A stretch of 64,000 bases of DNA from Thiobacillus sp. 63-78 (lineage in GTDB: Bacteria > Pseudomonadota > Gammaproteobacteria > Burkholderiales > Thiobacillaceae): NCBI GenBank assembly GCA_001899765.1, contig MKWM01000011.1:35422-99421 (forward strand). The letters run 5' to 3'. The notes below the pieces were generated by a model. It was not told the DNA's origin. It worked only from the letters and a program-made list of their open reading frames with translations, and ran no database searches. The translations under genes were made by a program, and so were the position numbers. This document shows, one piece after another, positions 49,125-62,741 of this stretch; within the stretch, counting starts at the first letter, position 1; each line of letters begins with the position of its first letter.

Positions 49125-52100
49125 ATGAACACGAAATTCACGGATATCTTCATCCAGCGGCCGGTACTGGCCACCGTGGTCAGCCTGGTGATCCTGGTGC
49201 TCGGGCTCCGGTCGTTCGGCTTGCTGCCGGTGCTGCAGTATCCCTATACACAAAACGCCGTGGTCACGGTGACCACCGTCTATCCGGGCGCCGACGCCAG
49301 CCTGGTGGCGAGCTTCATCGCCACCCCGCTGGAAAATGCCATCGCCCAGGCCAACGGCATCGATTACATGACATCGAGCAGCGTGCAGGGAATGAGCACC
49401 ATCACGGTCAACCTGCGCTTGAACTACGCCCCCGACAAGGCGCTGACCGAAATCACCGCCAAGGTGAATTCGGTACTCAACCAGCTGCCGCCGCAGTCGC
49501 AGACGCCCGTCCTGTCGATCAGCATCGGTCAGACCATCGATGCGATGTATATCGGTTTCAACAGCAACGTTCTCAAACCCAATCAGATCACCGATTACAT
49601 CAACCGCTCGGTGCAGCCCAGGCTGCAGGCCGTGGATGGCGTGCAGACCGCCGAGGTCCTGGGCGCGAAGAACTTTGCCCTGCGCGCCTGGCTCGATCCG
49701 CAAAAACTGGCCGCGTACAACCTGACCGCGGCCGACGTGTATTCGGCCCTGGCCGCCAACAACTACCTGTCCTCCACCGGGAACTCCAAGGGCCGGATGG
49801 TCCAGATCAATGTGGCGGCCAACACCAACCTGAATTCCCTGGAGGGTTTCAGGAATCTGGTTGTGAAGTCGGTCAACGGGCAGGTCGTCCGGCTGACCGA
49901 TGTGGCCGCCGTCTCGCTCGGCGCCGACGATTACGACACCACCGTCGCCTTCGACGGCAAACCTTCGGTGTTCGTCGGGATCCAGGTCGCGCCGGGCGCC
50001 AACCTGCTCGACGTCATCGCCCGCGTGCGCAAGGTCATGCCCGAGATCCAGTCGCAGCTGCCGACCGGCCTGCAGGGCAGCATCATTTACGACTCGACCA
50101 AATTCGTGGATTCTTCGATCAATGAAGTGGTCAAGACCCTGGTCGAAGCCATCCTCATCGTGACTGCCGTCGTGTTCGTTTTTCTCGGCTCCCTGCGCTC
50201 GGTGATCATCCCGCTGATCGCCATTCCGCTGTCCATCGTCGGCACCTTCACCGTGATGCTGGCGCTGGGTTATTCGATCAATCTGCTCACGCTGCTGGCG
50301 ATCGTGCTGGCCATCGGCCTGGTGGTCGACGACGCCATCATCGTCGTGGAAAACGTCAGCCGCCATCTCGAGAATGGCATGTCGCGCATGGATGCGGCGC
50401 TGCGTGCCGCGCGTGAACTGGCCAATCCCATTATCGCGATGGCGATCGTGCTGGTGGCCGTGTACGTTCCCATTGGCTTCATGGGCGGGCTGACGGGAGC
50501 GTTGTTCACCGAGTTCGCCTTTACCCTGGTGGGCACCGTCCTCATGTCGGCGGTGATTGCGCTGACCTTGTCGCCGATGATGTGCTCGCGCCTGCTGAAG
50601 GCGCCCAACCCCCAGAGCCGCAACTGGCAGGACCGGCTGGTCCTGTTTCTCGATCGCGGCTTCGACCGGTTTCACAGACGCTATGAGCATCTGTTGCAGG
50701 GATCGCTCAATCACCTGCCGGTCACGCTGGTCATGTCGGCCATCATTCTGGGTTCCATCTACTATCTGTATTCCACCTCGATGTCCGAGCTGGCGCCGCA
50801 GGAAGACCAGGGCGTGCTGATCAGCATCGCGTTCAACAACCCCACGGCCACGGTCGACCAGCGGCAACTCTATGCCAGCCAGATTTTTGACGTGTTCAAG
50901 GGATTCACCGAGACCGACCATGTGTTCCAGCTCAACTCACCCGCCCAGGTCATCGGCGGCATGGTGCTCAAACCCTGGGATGCCCGTACCCGGACCGCTT
51001 CGACGCTGCAGCCGGTGCTGCAAGACAAGCTGAGCCACATCGCCGGCTCGCAGATCGCGGTATTCCAGCCCCCGCCGCTGCCCGGTGCCCGTGGCGTGCC
51101 GATCCAGTTCGTCATCACCACCTCCGAGTCGTTCGACAAGCTCTATGACGTCTCGCAAAAATTCCTGCAGGAGGCGCAGAAGAGCGGACAGTTCATTTTT
51201 CTGCAGTCCGACCTGCGTCTCGACCTGCCGCAGACCCGCATCGAGATCGACCGCAACATGGCGGCGCAACTGGGCCTGAACATGGAGGACATCGGTTCGG
51301 CGCTGTCAGCCATGCTGGGCGGCGGCTATGTGAACTTTTTCGAGTTGGGAGGGCGTTCCTACAAGGTCATCCCCCAGGTCGATCAGCGCTTCCGGCTGAA
51401 TCCGGATCAGCTCATGCATTACCAGCTGCGCACCAGCAGTGGAAGCATGGTCCCGTTGTCCACCGTGGTGAAACTGAGCACAGCGGTGACGCCCGAGTCG
51501 ATCAACCACTTTCAGCAGGCCAATTCAGCCACCATCCAGGGCGTGGCCCTGCCCTTCATCTCGCAGGGTCAGGCACTGGACACCCTGAAGCAACTGGCGC
51601 AGCGTACGCTGCCGGCCGGCTACTCCTTCGACTACGCCGGCCCGTCGCGTCAGTTCACGCAGGAATCAGGTGGTCTGCTGCTGACTTTTTTCTTTGCCCT
51701 GGTGATCATTTTCCTGGCGCTGGCCGCACAGTTCGAGAGCTTCCGCGACCCCTTCATCATCCTGGTGTCGGTGCCCATGGCCATCTCGGGCGCGCTCCTG
51801 TTCATCAACCTCGGCGTGGGTCATGCCACGCTGAACATCTACACCGAAGTGGGCCTGGTGACCCTGATCGGCCTGATCTCCAAGCACGGCATCCTGATCG
51901 TGGAGTTTGCCAATAATCTGCAGCACGAAGGCCAGAGCAAACTCGATGCCATCAAACATGCCGCCGGCCTGCGCCTGCGGCCGATCCTGATGACGACCGC
52001 AGCCATGGTATTCGGCGTGATGCCCCTGGTCACCGCCAGCGGTGCGGGCGCGGTGAGCCGTTTCAGCATGGGCCTGGTCATCGCCACGGGACTGTCGATC

Positions 52101-52226
52101 GGCACCTTGTTCACGCTGTTCGTCGTGCCCGCCATGTACATGATGTTGGGCGCGGATCATGGCGGCGCAGCCGCGAAGGAATCCGGAAACCAGACCCCGT
52201 CCGTGACGCAGGACCTGGCCGGCTGA
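49125..52226 (+). CDS. RND multidrug efflux permease, HAE1 family
   Basis: 1033 aa proton-driven pump. FTDIFIQRPVLATVVSLVIL at the N-terminus. TM4 proton-relay aspartates are in LVVDDAIIVVENV. Two large periplasmic loops and twelve membrane helices. Closest in appearance to MexI/MexF-type pumps; the substrate is unpredictable. It completes the OMF-MFP-RND operon, with gaps of 58 and 12 bp. It splits pgm from glgP. Confidence 0.96.
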   Translation: MNTKFTDIFIQRPVLATVVSLVILVLGLRSFGLLPVLQYPYTQNAVVTVTTVYPGADASLVASFIATPLENAIAQANGIDYMTSSSVQGMSTITVNLRLNYAPDKALTEITAKVNSVLNQLPPQSQTPVLSISIGQTIDAMYIGFNSNVLKPNQITDYINRSVQPRLQAVDGVQTAEVLGAKNFALRAWLDPQKLAAYNLTAADVYSALAANNYLSSTGNSKGRMVQINVAANTNLNSLEGFRNLVVKSVNGQVVRLTDVAAVSLGADDYDTTVAFDGKPSVFVGIQVAPGANLLDVIARVRKVMPEIQSQLPTGLQGSIIYDSTKFVDSSINEVVKTLVEAILIVTAVVFVFLGSLRSVIIPLIAIPLSIVGTFTVMLALGYSINLLTLLAIVLAIGLVVDDAIIVVENVSRHLENGMSRMDAALRAARELANPIIAMAIVLVAVYVPIGFMGGLTGALFTEFAFTLVGTVLMSAVIALTLSPMMCSRLLKAPNPQSRNWQDRLVLFLDRGFDRFHRRYEHLLQGSLNHLPVTLVMSAIILGSIYYLYSTSMSELAPQEDQGVLISIAFNNPTATVDQRQLYASQIFDVFKGFTETDHVFQLNSPAQVIGGMVLKPWDARTRTASTLQPVLQDKLSHIAGSQIAVFQPPPLPGARGVPIQFVITTSESFDKLYDVSQKFLQEAQKSGQFIFLQSDLRLDLPQTRIEIDRNMAAQLGLNMEDIGSALSAMLGGGYVNFFELGGRSYKVIPQVDQRFRLNPDQLMHYQLRTSSGSMVPLSTVVKLSTAVTPESINHFQQANSATIQGVALPFISQGQALDTLKQLAQRTLPAGYSFDYAGPSRQFTQESGGLLLTFFFALVIIFLALAAQFESFRDPFIILVSVPMAISGALLFINLGVGHATLNIYTEVGLVTLIGLISKHGILIVEFANNLQHEGQSKLDAIKHAAGLRLRPILMTTAAMVFGVMPLVTASGAGAVSRFSMGLVIATGLSIGTLFTLFVVPAMYMMLGADHGGAAAKESGNQTPSVTQDLAG

Positions 52227-52300
52227 GGCGGGGCGCGCCCTCGACCAGGAGCGCAGCGGAACGCGGGAATCCGATCCTGCACACTATCAACGGAGCCAAC

Positions 52301-54847
52301 ATGAATGATCCCATCCCATCCAGCCATCCGAAGCAACTGCTGCTCCCTACGGATATCGAGGGATTCCATTCCCTGGCCGAACTGGCTCTGGACATGCGTT
52401 CGTCGTGGAATCACGCTGCCGACCCCGTGTGGCGACAGCTGGATCCCGAGCTCTGGGCCTTGACGCGAAACCCCTGGGTCGTATTGCAGACCGTTTCGCG
52501 CGAGAAGCTCCGGCATGTGCTGGCCGAACCCGTCTTCCGCAGGAATCTCGACGGTCTGGTGCAGGCGCGGCGGGATGCAGTGAATGCGCCTGCATGGTTT
52601 CAGCAGGCCTATCCGCAGTCGCCGCTCGACTGCGTCGCGTACTTCAGCATGGAATACATGCTGAGCGAGGCGCTGCCCATCTACTCGGGCGGGCTTGGCA
52701 ACGTGGCGGGCGATCAGCTCAAGGCGGCCAGCGATCTGGGCGTCCCGGTCATCGGCGTCGGGCTGCTCTATCAGCAAGGCTATTTCCGCCAGGAGATCGA
52801 CAAGGACGGCATGCAGCAGGCGCGCTTTCCGTACAACGACCCCGGGCAATTACCCATCACGCCCTTGCGCAAGCCGGATGGAGAATGGCTGCGGCTGGAA
52901 ATCGTGCTGCCCGGTTATTCGGTCTGGCTGCGTGCCTGGCAGGTCGAGGTCGGCCGCACCAAACTGTATCTGCTGGACAGCAACGACGCGGCAAACTACC
53001 CCGCGCATCGCGGCATCACCAGCGAGCTGTACGGCGGCGGCCCCGAATTGCGGCTCAAGCAGGAGATGCTGCTGGGAATCGGCGGCTGGCGGCTGCTCCA
53101 GGCGCTCGGCATCCGGCCGGATGTCTGCCACCTGAATGAAGGGCACGCGGCCCTTGCCGTGCTGGAACGCGCCTGCAGCTTCATGGAGGCGAACGGGCAG
53201 CCTTTCGAGGCCGCACTCGCCGCCACCCGTGTGGGGAATCTTTTCACCACGCATACGGCCGTGGCCGCCGGGTTCGACCGTTTTGCGCCGGCCCTGATCG
53301 AACAATATCTCGGCTGGTATGCCGAGCATAAACTCGGCATCACGCGCCACGACTTGCTGGCGCTGGGCCGACAGAATCCGGACGATCCGTCCGAACCCTT
53401 CAACATGGCGTATCTGGCGATTCGGGGGAGCGGGGCGGTGAATGGGGTCAGCCAATTGCACGGCCGGGTCAGCCGGCACCTGTTTGCGCCGCTTTTCCCG
53501 CGCTGGCCCGTGCGCGAAGTGCCCGTCAGCCATGTGACCAACGGCGTCCATATGCCGACCTGGGATTCGGCGGCGGCCGATACCCTGTGGACCGAAGCCT
53601 GCGGCAAGGCCCGCTGGCTGGATGGAGCGGGCACGCTGGAACAGGACATCCGCCGCAACTCCAATGCCAGCCTCTGGGAATTCCGCACGGCTGCCAGCGC
53701 CTCCCTGATCGACTACGCGCGTGTGCGCTTGTCCCGGCAACTGACGGCAGCCGGCGAGCCGCCGGAAACCGTGGCCGAGGCGAAGCGTCTGTTCGACTGC
53801 AATACCCTGACGCTGGGTTTTGCCCGCCGATTTGCCAGCTACAAACGGCCGAACCTGCTGCTCCACGATCCGGAACGCCTGCTGCGCCTGCTGACCAATC
53901 CGCAGCGTCCGGTGCAGCTCATTATCGCCGGCAAGGCTCATCCCGCCGACCGGGCAGGGCAGGCCCTGATCCAGCAATGGATTCATTTCATCCGCCGCCC
54001 CGAGGCACGCCAGCATGTGATCTTCCTCAGCGACTATGACATGCACCTGACCGAGTATCTGGTGCAGGGCGTGGACGTCTGGCTCAATACGCCGCGCCGG
54101 CCATGGGAAGCCTGCGGAACAAGCGGCATGAAGGTGCTGGTCAATGGCGGCATCAACCTGTCTGAACTGGACGGCTGGTGGGCGGAAGCCTATACGCCGG
54201 ACGTGGGCTGGGCATTGGGGGACGGACTGGAACATGACGACGATCCGGCCTGGGACGCGATCGACGCCGAGACGCTCTACGATCTGCTCGAGCGCGAGGT
54301 GATCCCGGAGTTCTACACGCGCGACGAGGAGGGCATTCCGGATGCCTGGGTGGCCCGGATGCGGGAAAGCATGGCGCAATTGACCCCGCGTTATTCCGCC
54401 AACCGTGCGGTGCGCGATTATGTCGAGCAGTACTATCTTCCGGCGGCTTCGGCCTATCATGAACGGGCCGCGGACAAGGGCGCGCTTGGCGTGCGGATCG
54501 TGAATTGGAAGCACGCGCTCGAGCAGAAATGGGCCGCACTGCGTTTCGGCGAAGTGAAGTCCAGGACCGACGCCCAGCAGCATGTCTTCGAGGCTCAGAT
54601 CTATCTCGATGAGATCGATCCGGAAGCCGTGCGGGTCGAGGTCTATGCCGACGGCGCGTCAGGCGGCGCGCCCGATCGGCAGGCGATGCAGCGCATTCGT
54701 CCGCTGGCGGGCTCCTCGGGCGGCTATGCGTACAGTGCGACCGTGCCGGCAGCCCGCCCGGTAACGGACTATACGGTGCGCGTGATTCCGCACGGCCCCG
54801 GCGCGGTGGTGCCACTGGAAGCGGCCCACATCCTGTGGCAACGGTGA
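52301..54847 (+). CDS. glgP: Alpha-glucan (glycogen) phosphorylase, long form
   Basis: 848 aa, GT35. Releases glucose-1-P from glycogen with PLP. N-terminal DUF3417 region (LAELALDMRSSWNHAADPVW), YFSMEYMLSEALPIYSGGLG, HLNEGHAALA, and the PLP lysine expected in EACGTSGMKVLVNGG. It is the ~850-aa type distinct from E. coli GlgP. RBS GGAG precedes the ATG at 52301. Fed by GlgX debranching and followed by Pgm and Pgi reactions. Confidence 0.96.
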   Translation: MNDPIPSSHPKQLLLPTDIEGFHSLAELALDMRSSWNHAADPVWRQLDPELWALTRNPWVVLQTVSREKLRHVLAEPVFRRNLDGLVQARRDAVNAPAWFQQAYPQSPLDCVAYFSMEYMLSEALPIYSGGLGNVAGDQLKAASDLGVPVIGVGLLYQQGYFRQEIDKDGMQQARFPYNDPGQLPITPLRKPDGEWLRLEIVLPGYSVWLRAWQVEVGRTKLYLLDSNDAANYPAHRGITSELYGGGPELRLKQEMLLGIGGWRLLQALGIRPDVCHLNEGHAALAVLERACSFMEANGQPFEAALAATRVGNLFTTHTAVAAGFDRFAPALIEQYLGWYAEHKLGITRHDLLALGRQNPDDPSEPFNMAYLAIRGSGAVNGVSQLHGRVSRHLFAPLFPRWPVREVPVSHVTNGVHMPTWDSAAADTLWTEACGKARWLDGAGTLEQDIRRNSNASLWEFRTAASASLIDYARVRLSRQLTAAGEPPETVAEAKRLFDCNTLTLGFARRFASYKRPNLLLHDPERLLRLLTNPQRPVQLIIAGKAHPADRAGQALIQQWIHFIRRPEARQHVIFLSDYDMHLTEYLVQGVDVWLNTPRRPWEACGTSGMKVLVNGGINLSELDGWWAEAYTPDVGWALGDGLEHDDDPAWDAIDAETLYDLLEREVIPEFYTRDEEGIPDAWVARMRESMAQLTPRYSANRAVRDYVEQYYLPAASAYHERAADKGALGVRIVNWKHALEQKWAALRFGEVKSRTDAQQHVFEAQIYLDEIDPEAVRVEVYADGASGGAPDRQAMQRIRPLAGSSGGYAYSATVPAARPVTDYTVRVIPHGPGAVVPLEAAHILWQR

Positions 54848-55208
54848 TCCGATGGAGGGAAGCACGACAAGAACCACGACTGCAATTCCTTGCGCGGGCT
54901 CGGGCGCAGTGCCCTGTTCACCAGCCCGTCCTGATGGAAGCGGCGTGACGTGCCTGCGGCGCAGGATCACGCACCCGTAAGCTTGGGAGGTGGTCGAAGT
55001 CAGGGGGTGATCTACACTCAAGGAGTGCAGAGGCCGGATGCGGTCGCATGACCCTGCCCGGCCAGGAGGGCGTGAGGGTGAACGACAAACTGTGTGTTCC
55101 GGAAGCGGTGCGGACCATTCTGCACGACCGGCCGGCGGCTGCCTGACCGTATCTTTCCAGCGCCAGACGCGGCAGGCCCCAACGGACCGCTCGGGAAAAA
55201 GGGAGGTG
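54848..55208. other. Intergenic region between glgP and pgi
   Basis: 361 bp. A 32-codon frame at 55048-55146 ([14 protein letters not shown]...) has no known family and could be noise. No strong hairpin or promoter box is visible. GGGAGGTG at 55201-55208 is the pgi ribosome-binding region. Confidence 0.4.
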
Positions 55209-56861
55209 ATGGTGACGACCCCTGCAACGATGCGAACTTCCCCGCTGACAGCGCGTCCGGCGTGGATGGCACTGGACGCGCATTATCAAAAGATGCGCCA
55301 TCTGCATCTGCGACAGCTCTTCGCCCACGATTCCCGGCGTGGCGAACGCTTCGCTGCCGAGGCGGCCGGCATTTACCTCGATTACTCGAAGAACCATGTC
55401 ACCGACGAAACGCTCCGGCTACTGCTGCAAGTCGCCGAGGACTGCGGCCTGCGCGAGCGTATCGACGCGATGTTCCGGGGTGAGAAGATCAATGCGACGG
55501 AGCAGCGCGCCGTCCTGCACGTCGCCTTGCGTGCGCCGAAGGACGAGCGCATCGTCGTCGATGGCGTGGACGTTGTGCCCGCGGTGCACGCGGTCCTCGA
55601 CCGGATGGCCACTTTCGCGCAGCAGGTGCGCGACGGACAATGGCGCGGATACACCGGCAAGCGCATCCGCCATGTCGTCAGCATCGGCATCGGCGGCTCC
55701 GATCTTGGCCCGGTCATGGCCTATGAAGCATTGCGGTATTACAGCCAGCGCGACATGAGCTTCCGGTTTGTCTCGAACGTGGACGGCACCGATTTCACGG
55801 AAGCCACGCGCGATCTCGATCCCGAAGAAACACTGTTCATCGTCTGTTCGAAAACCTTCACGACGCTTGAAACCCTCACCAACGCCCATGCCGCGCGGAC
55901 CTGGTGCCTGCACCGGCTCGGAGACGCGCAGGCCGTACGTAAGCACTTCGTCGCCGTCTCGACCAATAGCGAGGAGGTGACGAAGTTCGGCATCGATACC
56001 TCCCAGATGTTCGGTTTCTGGGACTGGGTTGGCGGACGCTACTCGATGGATTCGGCCATCGGCCTGTCGACCATGATCGCCATCGGGCCGGAGAATTTCC
56101 GCGCCATGCTCGACGGCTTTCACGCGATGGATGAACACTTCCGCACGACGCCATTCGAACGCAATCTGCCGGTGCTCATGGGCCTGCTCGCGGTCTGGTA
56201 CAACAATTTCTTCGAGGCCCAGACGGTGGCGGTGCTGCCCTACGAGCAGTATCTCAAACGCTTTCCGGCCTATCTCCAGCAATTGACGATGGAGAGCAAC
56301 GGCAAGCACGTCACGCTTGACGGCGATCGCGTCGATTACCAGACGGGGCCTGTCTACTGGGGCGAGCCGGGCACCAACGGGCAGCATTCGTTCTATCAGC
56401 TTGTGCATCAGGGGACCAGGTTGATTCCGTGCGATTTTATCGGCTTTTGCCAGACCCTGAATCCGCTCGGCCATCAGCATGATTTACTGATGGCGAATCT
56501 GTTCGCGCAGACCGAGGCGCTGGCCTTCGGCAAGACGCTAGACGAAGTCAAGGCCGGCGGGACGCCGGACTGGCTGGCGCCGCACCGCAGTTTCGAAGGC
56601 AATCGTCCAACCAACACTCTTCTCGCCGAGCGCCTGACACCAGAAACGCTGGGCGCCCTGGTTGCGCTGTATGAACACAGCGTCTTGACGCAAGGCACGA
56701 TCTGGAATATCGACTCCTTCGACCAGTGGGGCGTCGAACTCGGCAAGGCACTGGCGCAGCGCATGATCCCCGAACTTGAAAACGCGGATGAACCCTTGCC
56801 CGGGCACGACAGCTCGACCAGCACGCTGATCCGGCGCTATCGCCGGTTCAAGGCAGGGTGA
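55209..56861 (+). CDS. pgi: Glucose-6-phosphate isomerase
   Basis: 550 aa (E. coli 549). Interconverts glucose-6-P and fructose-6-P. Family signatures: [44 protein letters not shown] and [19 protein letters not shown]. Start placement is uncertain: GTG 55206, ATG 55209 and GTG 55212 lie together after GGGAGG, and GTG 55212 has the best spacing. Feeds fructose-6-P to the phosphoketolase encoded downstream. Confidence 0.95.
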   Translation: MVTTPATMRTSPLTARPAWMALDAHYQKMRHLHLRQLFAHDSRRGERFAAEAAGIYLDYSKNHVTDETLRLLLQVAEDCGLRERIDAMFRGEKINATEQRAVLHVALRAPKDERIVVDGVDVVPAVHAVLDRMATFAQQVRDGQWRGYTGKRIRHVVSIGIGGSDLGPVMAYEALRYYSQRDMSFRFVSNVDGTDFTEATRDLDPEETLFIVCSKTFTTLETLTNAHAARTWCLHRLGDAQAVRKHFVAVSTNSEEVTKFGIDTSQMFGFWDWVGGRYSMDSAIGLSTMIAIGPENFRAMLDGFHAMDEHFRTTPFERNLPVLMGLLAVWYNNFFEAQTVAVLPYEQYLKRFPAYLQQLTMESNGKHVTLDGDRVDYQTGPVYWGEPGTNGQHSFYQLVHQGTRLIPCDFIGFCQTLNPLGHQHDLLMANLFAQTEALAFGKTLDEVKAGGTPDWLAPHRSFEGNRPTNTLLAERLTPETLGALVALYEHSVLTQGTIWNIDSFDQWGVELGKALAQRMIPELENADEPLPGHDSSTSTLIRRYRRFKAG

Positions 56862-56931
56862 TCATGAGGAGTGTGCGCGAATCCGGCGGTGCCGCCGGCG
56901 CAACCGTTCATGGCAAGGGTTCTGTTTGAGC

Positions 56932-59073
<2,142 letters not shown>

Positions 59074-59077
59074 CGCT

Positions 59078-60328
59078 ATGATCGGGTCATCGCGATCAGG
59101 AGACGACGTGCGCAGGAAAAAACCGCAACATGCCGGCATCCTCTCGGTCAACGGCGGCTCGTCCAGCATCAAGTTCGCCTGGTTCGAAACAGGGGATGGA
59201 CGGCCTCCGCTTCTGCAAGGCGGCATCACGCGGATCGGCATGCCCGACCCCGCGTTTTCGGTGCGGGGACCGCATCGCGCCGACAACTTTTCGCGTTCCG
59301 TGTCCGCCCTGGATCACGCGGCGGCAATCGAACTGCTGATGGACTGGATCCGCGAACGGCTTGCAGGCGATGCACTGGCGGCGGTCGGCCACCGTGTGGT
59401 GCATGGCGGACCGGCCTACCATGAGCCGCAGCGGATCACTCCGGCGATGATCGAGGCGCTGCGCCATCTGAGCCCGTACGACCCCGAGCACCTGCCGGGA
59501 GAAATTCTCCTGATCGAGGCGTTTGATCGCCATTTTCCGGATGTGCCGCAGATCGCCTGTTTCGACACGGCATTCCACCGCGACCTGCCGTGCGTGGCCC
59601 GACTGCTGCCGATCCCGCGGCGTTACGAGGCGCAGGGCGTTCGGCGCTATGGCTTTCATGGCCTCTCCTGCGCCTATCTCATGGAAGAACTTGCACGGGT
59701 GGCGGGAGTCCAATCGGCTCGGGGACGGGTGATCCTGGCTCATCTGGGCAATGGCGCGAGCATGACCGCGGTGCATGCGGGACAAAGCATCGACACCAGC
59801 ATGAGCCTTACGCCGACAGCGGGACTGCCCATGAGCACCCGCAGCGGCGACCTGGATCCGGGGCTGGGCTGGTATCTGGCGCGCACCGCGAACATGACGG
59901 CGAAAGCGTTTCACGACATGGTCAACCACGAGTCGGGATTGCTCGGCGTCTCGGAGACCAGTCCGGACATGCAGGAACTGCTCGCGCGGGAGTCCGGCGA
60001 TATCCGCGCGGCCGAGGCGGTGGCGCTGTTCTGCTACCAGGCCAGGAAGCAGATCGGCGCCTATGCCGCCGCGCTGGGCGGGCTCGACACGCTGGTTTTT
60101 TCGGGCGGCATCGGTGAGAACGCGGCGGCTGTTCGCGCACGCATAGGCGACGGGCTCGATTTTCTCGGCATCGAACTGGATGCGTCACGCAACGCGGTGC
60201 ACGCCGGGGTGATTTCAACGGACACCAGCCGGGTGACGGTTCGTGTCATCCGGACAGACGAGGAACAGATGATTGCCCGCTCGGTCTGTCGTGTTCTCGG
60301 CCTTGGCGCCGGCAATGGAGGAAACTGA
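59078..60328 (+). CDS. ackA: Acetate kinase
   Basis: 416 aa from ATG 59078 (AAGGTG upstream); a GTG at 59108 with AGGAG 5 nt ahead would give 406 aa. Converts acetyl-phosphate plus ADP to acetate plus ATP. Motifs: ILSVNGGSSSIKFAWFE, VGHRVVHGG, FDTAFH, YGFHGLSCAYL, HLGNGASM, MSTRSGDLDPG, FSGGIGENAAAVR. Tightly packed between glgX (4 nt) and xfp (3 nt). No phosphotransacetylase gene is here, and none is needed if Xfp makes acetyl-phosphate. Confidence 0.95.
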   Translation: MIGSSRSGDDVRRKKPQHAGILSVNGGSSSIKFAWFETGDGRPPLLQGGITRIGMPDPAFSVRGPHRADNFSRSVSALDHAAAIELLMDWIRERLAGDALAAVGHRVVHGGPAYHEPQRITPAMIEALRHLSPYDPEHLPGEILLIEAFDRHFPDVPQIACFDTAFHRDLPCVARLLPIPRRYEAQGVRRYGFHGLSCAYLMEELARVAGVQSARGRVILAHLGNGASMTAVHAGQSIDTSMSLTPTAGLPMSTRSGDLDPGLGWYLARTANMTAKAFHDMVNHESGLLGVSETSPDMQELLARESGDIRAAEAVALFCYQARKQIGAYAAALGGLDTLVFSGGIGENAAAVRARIGDGLDFLGIELDASRNAVHAGVISTDTSRVTVRVIRTDEEQMIARSVCRVLGLGAGNGGN

Positions 60329-60331
60329 AAC

Positions 60332-62701
60332 GTGAATACCAACCCGAAGACGCTCTCGCCGGATCTGCTGAACAGAATGGACGCCTATTGGCGTGCGGCA
60401 AATTATCTCTCGGTCGGACAGATCTATCTCTACGACAACCCGCTGCTGAAACGGCCACTTGAACTGACCGACATCAAACGCATGCTGCTGGGACACTGGG
60501 GAACGACACCGGGGCAAAATTTCATCTACACGCATCTGAACCGGATCATCAGGAAGTACGACCTCAACATGATCTACGTATCCGGTCCCGGACACGGCGG
60601 TCCGACCGTCGTGAGCCATACCTACCTCGAAGGCACGTATAGCGAAATCTATCCGGACATCAGCCAGGATGAGGCCGGGCTGCGGAAACTCTTTCTCCAG
60701 TTTTCTTTCCCCGGCGGCATTCCCAGCCACGCGTCACCGGAATGTCCGGGCTCGATTCACGAGGGGGGCGAACTGGGCTATTCACTCAGCCATGCCTTCG
60801 GGGCGGTCTTCGACAATCCCGATCTTGTCGTCGCCTGCGTCGTCGGCGATGGCGAGGCGGAAACAGGCCCGCTGGCCACGGCCTGGCATTCCAACAAGTT
60901 CCTCGACCCGGTCACCGATGGCGCGGTGCTGCCGATTCTGCATCTCAACGGCTACAAGATTGCCAACCCCACCATTTTCGCGCGTATCGAACCCGAAGAA
61001 CTGGAGCAGTTCTTCCGCGGCTGCGGCTGGACGCCTTACTTCGTCATGGGTCACGAGCCGGCACTGATGCATGAAGCCATGGCGGCAACGCTCGACCAGG
61101 CGACGGAGGAGATCCGGCGCATTCAGCACGATGCCCGCATCCATGGCCATTCTGCCCGTCCGCGCTGGCCAATGATCGTTCTCATGTCGCCCAAGGGCTG
61201 GACCGGTCCGGATGTGGTCGATGGCCGGCAGATTGAAGGCAACTTCCGTTCGCATCAGGTACCGCTCAATCCGAACGCGCATCCCGAACATCTTCAACTG
61301 CTGGAAGACTGGCTGAAGCGCTACCGCCCGCAGGAGCTGTTCGATGAGCAGGGCCGCCTGATTCCGGAACTGGCCGAACTGGCGCCGCAGGGCGAACGCC
61401 GTATGGGGGCGAATCCGCACGCCAACGGCGGCATGCTGCTGCGCGATCTCAGGATGCCGGATTTCCGCGACTATGCGGTCGACGTACCCGTACCGGGAAC
61501 GCCGGGCATGGGCGATACGCGTGCGCTCGGGCCGTTCGTGCGCGATGTGGCCGAGCTGAACGACCTGCAGCGCAATTTCCGCGTATTCGGCCCCGACGAG
61601 ACGCTTTCCAACGGCCTCGAAGCCCTGTTCGGTTTCACCCGGCGCCAGTGGAACGCCACGATCGTACCGAACGACGAGTTTCTCGCCCCCACCGGACGCG
61701 TGGTGGAAATGCTCAGCGAGCACCAGTGCGAAGGCTGGCTGGAAGGCTATCTGCTGACCGGGCGGCATGGGCTTTTTAATTGCTACGAGGCGTTCATCCA
61801 CATCGTCGATTCGATGTTCAACCAGCACGCCAAGTGGCTGAAGGTCACCGCGCATCTGCCGTGGCGGCGCAAGATCGCCTCGCTCAACTACCTGCTGGCC
61901 TCGCATGTCTGGCGCCAGGACCACAACGGTTTTACCCACCAGGACCCCGGCTTCATCGACCACGTGGTGAACAAGAAATCCGAAGTGGTGCGGGTGTATT
62001 TCCCGCCGGACGCCAACTGCCTGCTGTCCGTGATGGATCATTGCCTGCGCAGCCGCCATTACGTCAACGTCGTGATTGCGGGCAAACATCCGGCGCCACA
62101 ATGGCTGTCGATGGACGCCGCGGTCAAGCATTGCACCCAGGGGATCGGCATCTGGCAGTGGGCGAGCAACGACCAGGCCGAGGCGCCCGATGTGGTGATG
62201 GCCTGCTGCGGCGACGTGCCCACGCTGGAAACGCTGGCTGCCGTCACCCTGCTGCGCGAGCATCTGCCCGAACTGAAAATCCGCGTGGTCAATGTCGTGA
62301 ACCTGATGAAGCTGCAGCCGCCCAGCGAGCATCCGCACGGCCTGAGCGACACGGATTTCGACGAGATCTTCACCCGCGACAAGCCGGTCATCTTCGCCTT
62401 CCATGGCTACCCGTGGCTGATTCACCGGCTCGCCTACCGGCGTACCAACCACGACAACTTCCACGTCCGCGGCTACAAGGAGGAGGGCACCATCACCACG
62501 CCTTTCGACATGACGGTATTGAATGACCTGGATCGCTTCCACCTCGTGATGGATGCCATCGACCGTCTGCCGCAGACCGGTGATCGGGGCATCTACCTGA
62601 AGCAGCAGCTCAAGGACAAGCTGATCGACCACAGGCAGTACATCAACCGATACGGCGAGGACATGCCGGAGGTCCGGGAATGGAAGTGGCGCCCCGTCTG
62701 A
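60332..62701 (+). CDS. xfp: Xylulose-5-phosphate/fructose-6-phosphate phosphoketolase
   Basis: 789 aa, the normal length. ThDP enzyme that splits xylulose-5-P or fructose-6-P with phosphate into acetyl-phosphate plus glyceraldehyde-3-P or erythrose-4-[41 protein letters not shown], and the ThDP motif [20 protein letters not shown] are intact. Starts with GTG at 60332, GGAGG about 10 nt upstream. Overlap-like spacing (3 nt) with ackA marks it as part of the same transcript. Confidence 0.97.
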   Translation: MNTNPKTLSPDLLNRMDAYWRAANYLSVGQIYLYDNPLLKRPLELTDIKRMLLGHWGTTPGQNFIYTHLNRIIRKYDLNMIYVSGPGHGGPTVVSHTYLEGTYSEIYPDISQDEAGLRKLFLQFSFPGGIPSHASPECPGSIHEGGELGYSLSHAFGAVFDNPDLVVACVVGDGEAETGPLATAWHSNKFLDPVTDGAVLPILHLNGYKIANPTIFARIEPEELEQFFRGCGWTPYFVMGHEPALMHEAMAATLDQATEEIRRIQHDARIHGHSARPRWPMIVLMSPKGWTGPDVVDGRQIEGNFRSHQVPLNPNAHPEHLQLLEDWLKRYRPQELFDEQGRLIPELAELAPQGERRMGANPHANGGMLLRDLRMPDFRDYAVDVPVPGTPGMGDTRALGPFVRDVAELNDLQRNFRVFGPDETLSNGLEALFGFTRRQWNATIVPNDEFLAPTGRVVEMLSEHQCEGWLEGYLLTGRHGLFNCYEAFIHIVDSMFNQHAKWLKVTAHLPWRRKIASLNYLLASHVWRQDHNGFTHQDPGFIDHVVNKKSEVVRVYFPPDANCLLSVMDHCLRSRHYVNVVIAGKHPAPQWLSMDAAVKHCTQGIGIWQWASNDQAEAPDVVMACCGDVPTLETLAAVTLLREHLPELKIRVVNVVNLMKLQPPSEHPHGLSDTDFDEIFTRDKPVIFAFHGYPWLIHRLAYRRTNHDNFHVRGYKEEGTITTPFDMTVLNDLDRFHLVMDAIDRLPQTGDRGIYLKQQLKDKLIDHRQYINRYGEDMPEVREWKWRPV

Positions 62702-62741
62702 CGGCGACAGCTTCCATTCCATCCGAATTCAGGAGCACATC

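Noticed and set aside
48969..50921. 650-codon frame on the minus strand
   Set aside because: Antisense shadow of the RND adaptor and permease. No motif.
55048..55146. 32-codon ORF before pgi
   Set aside because: No family resemblance and no good ribosome-binding site. Recorded only in the intergenic entry.
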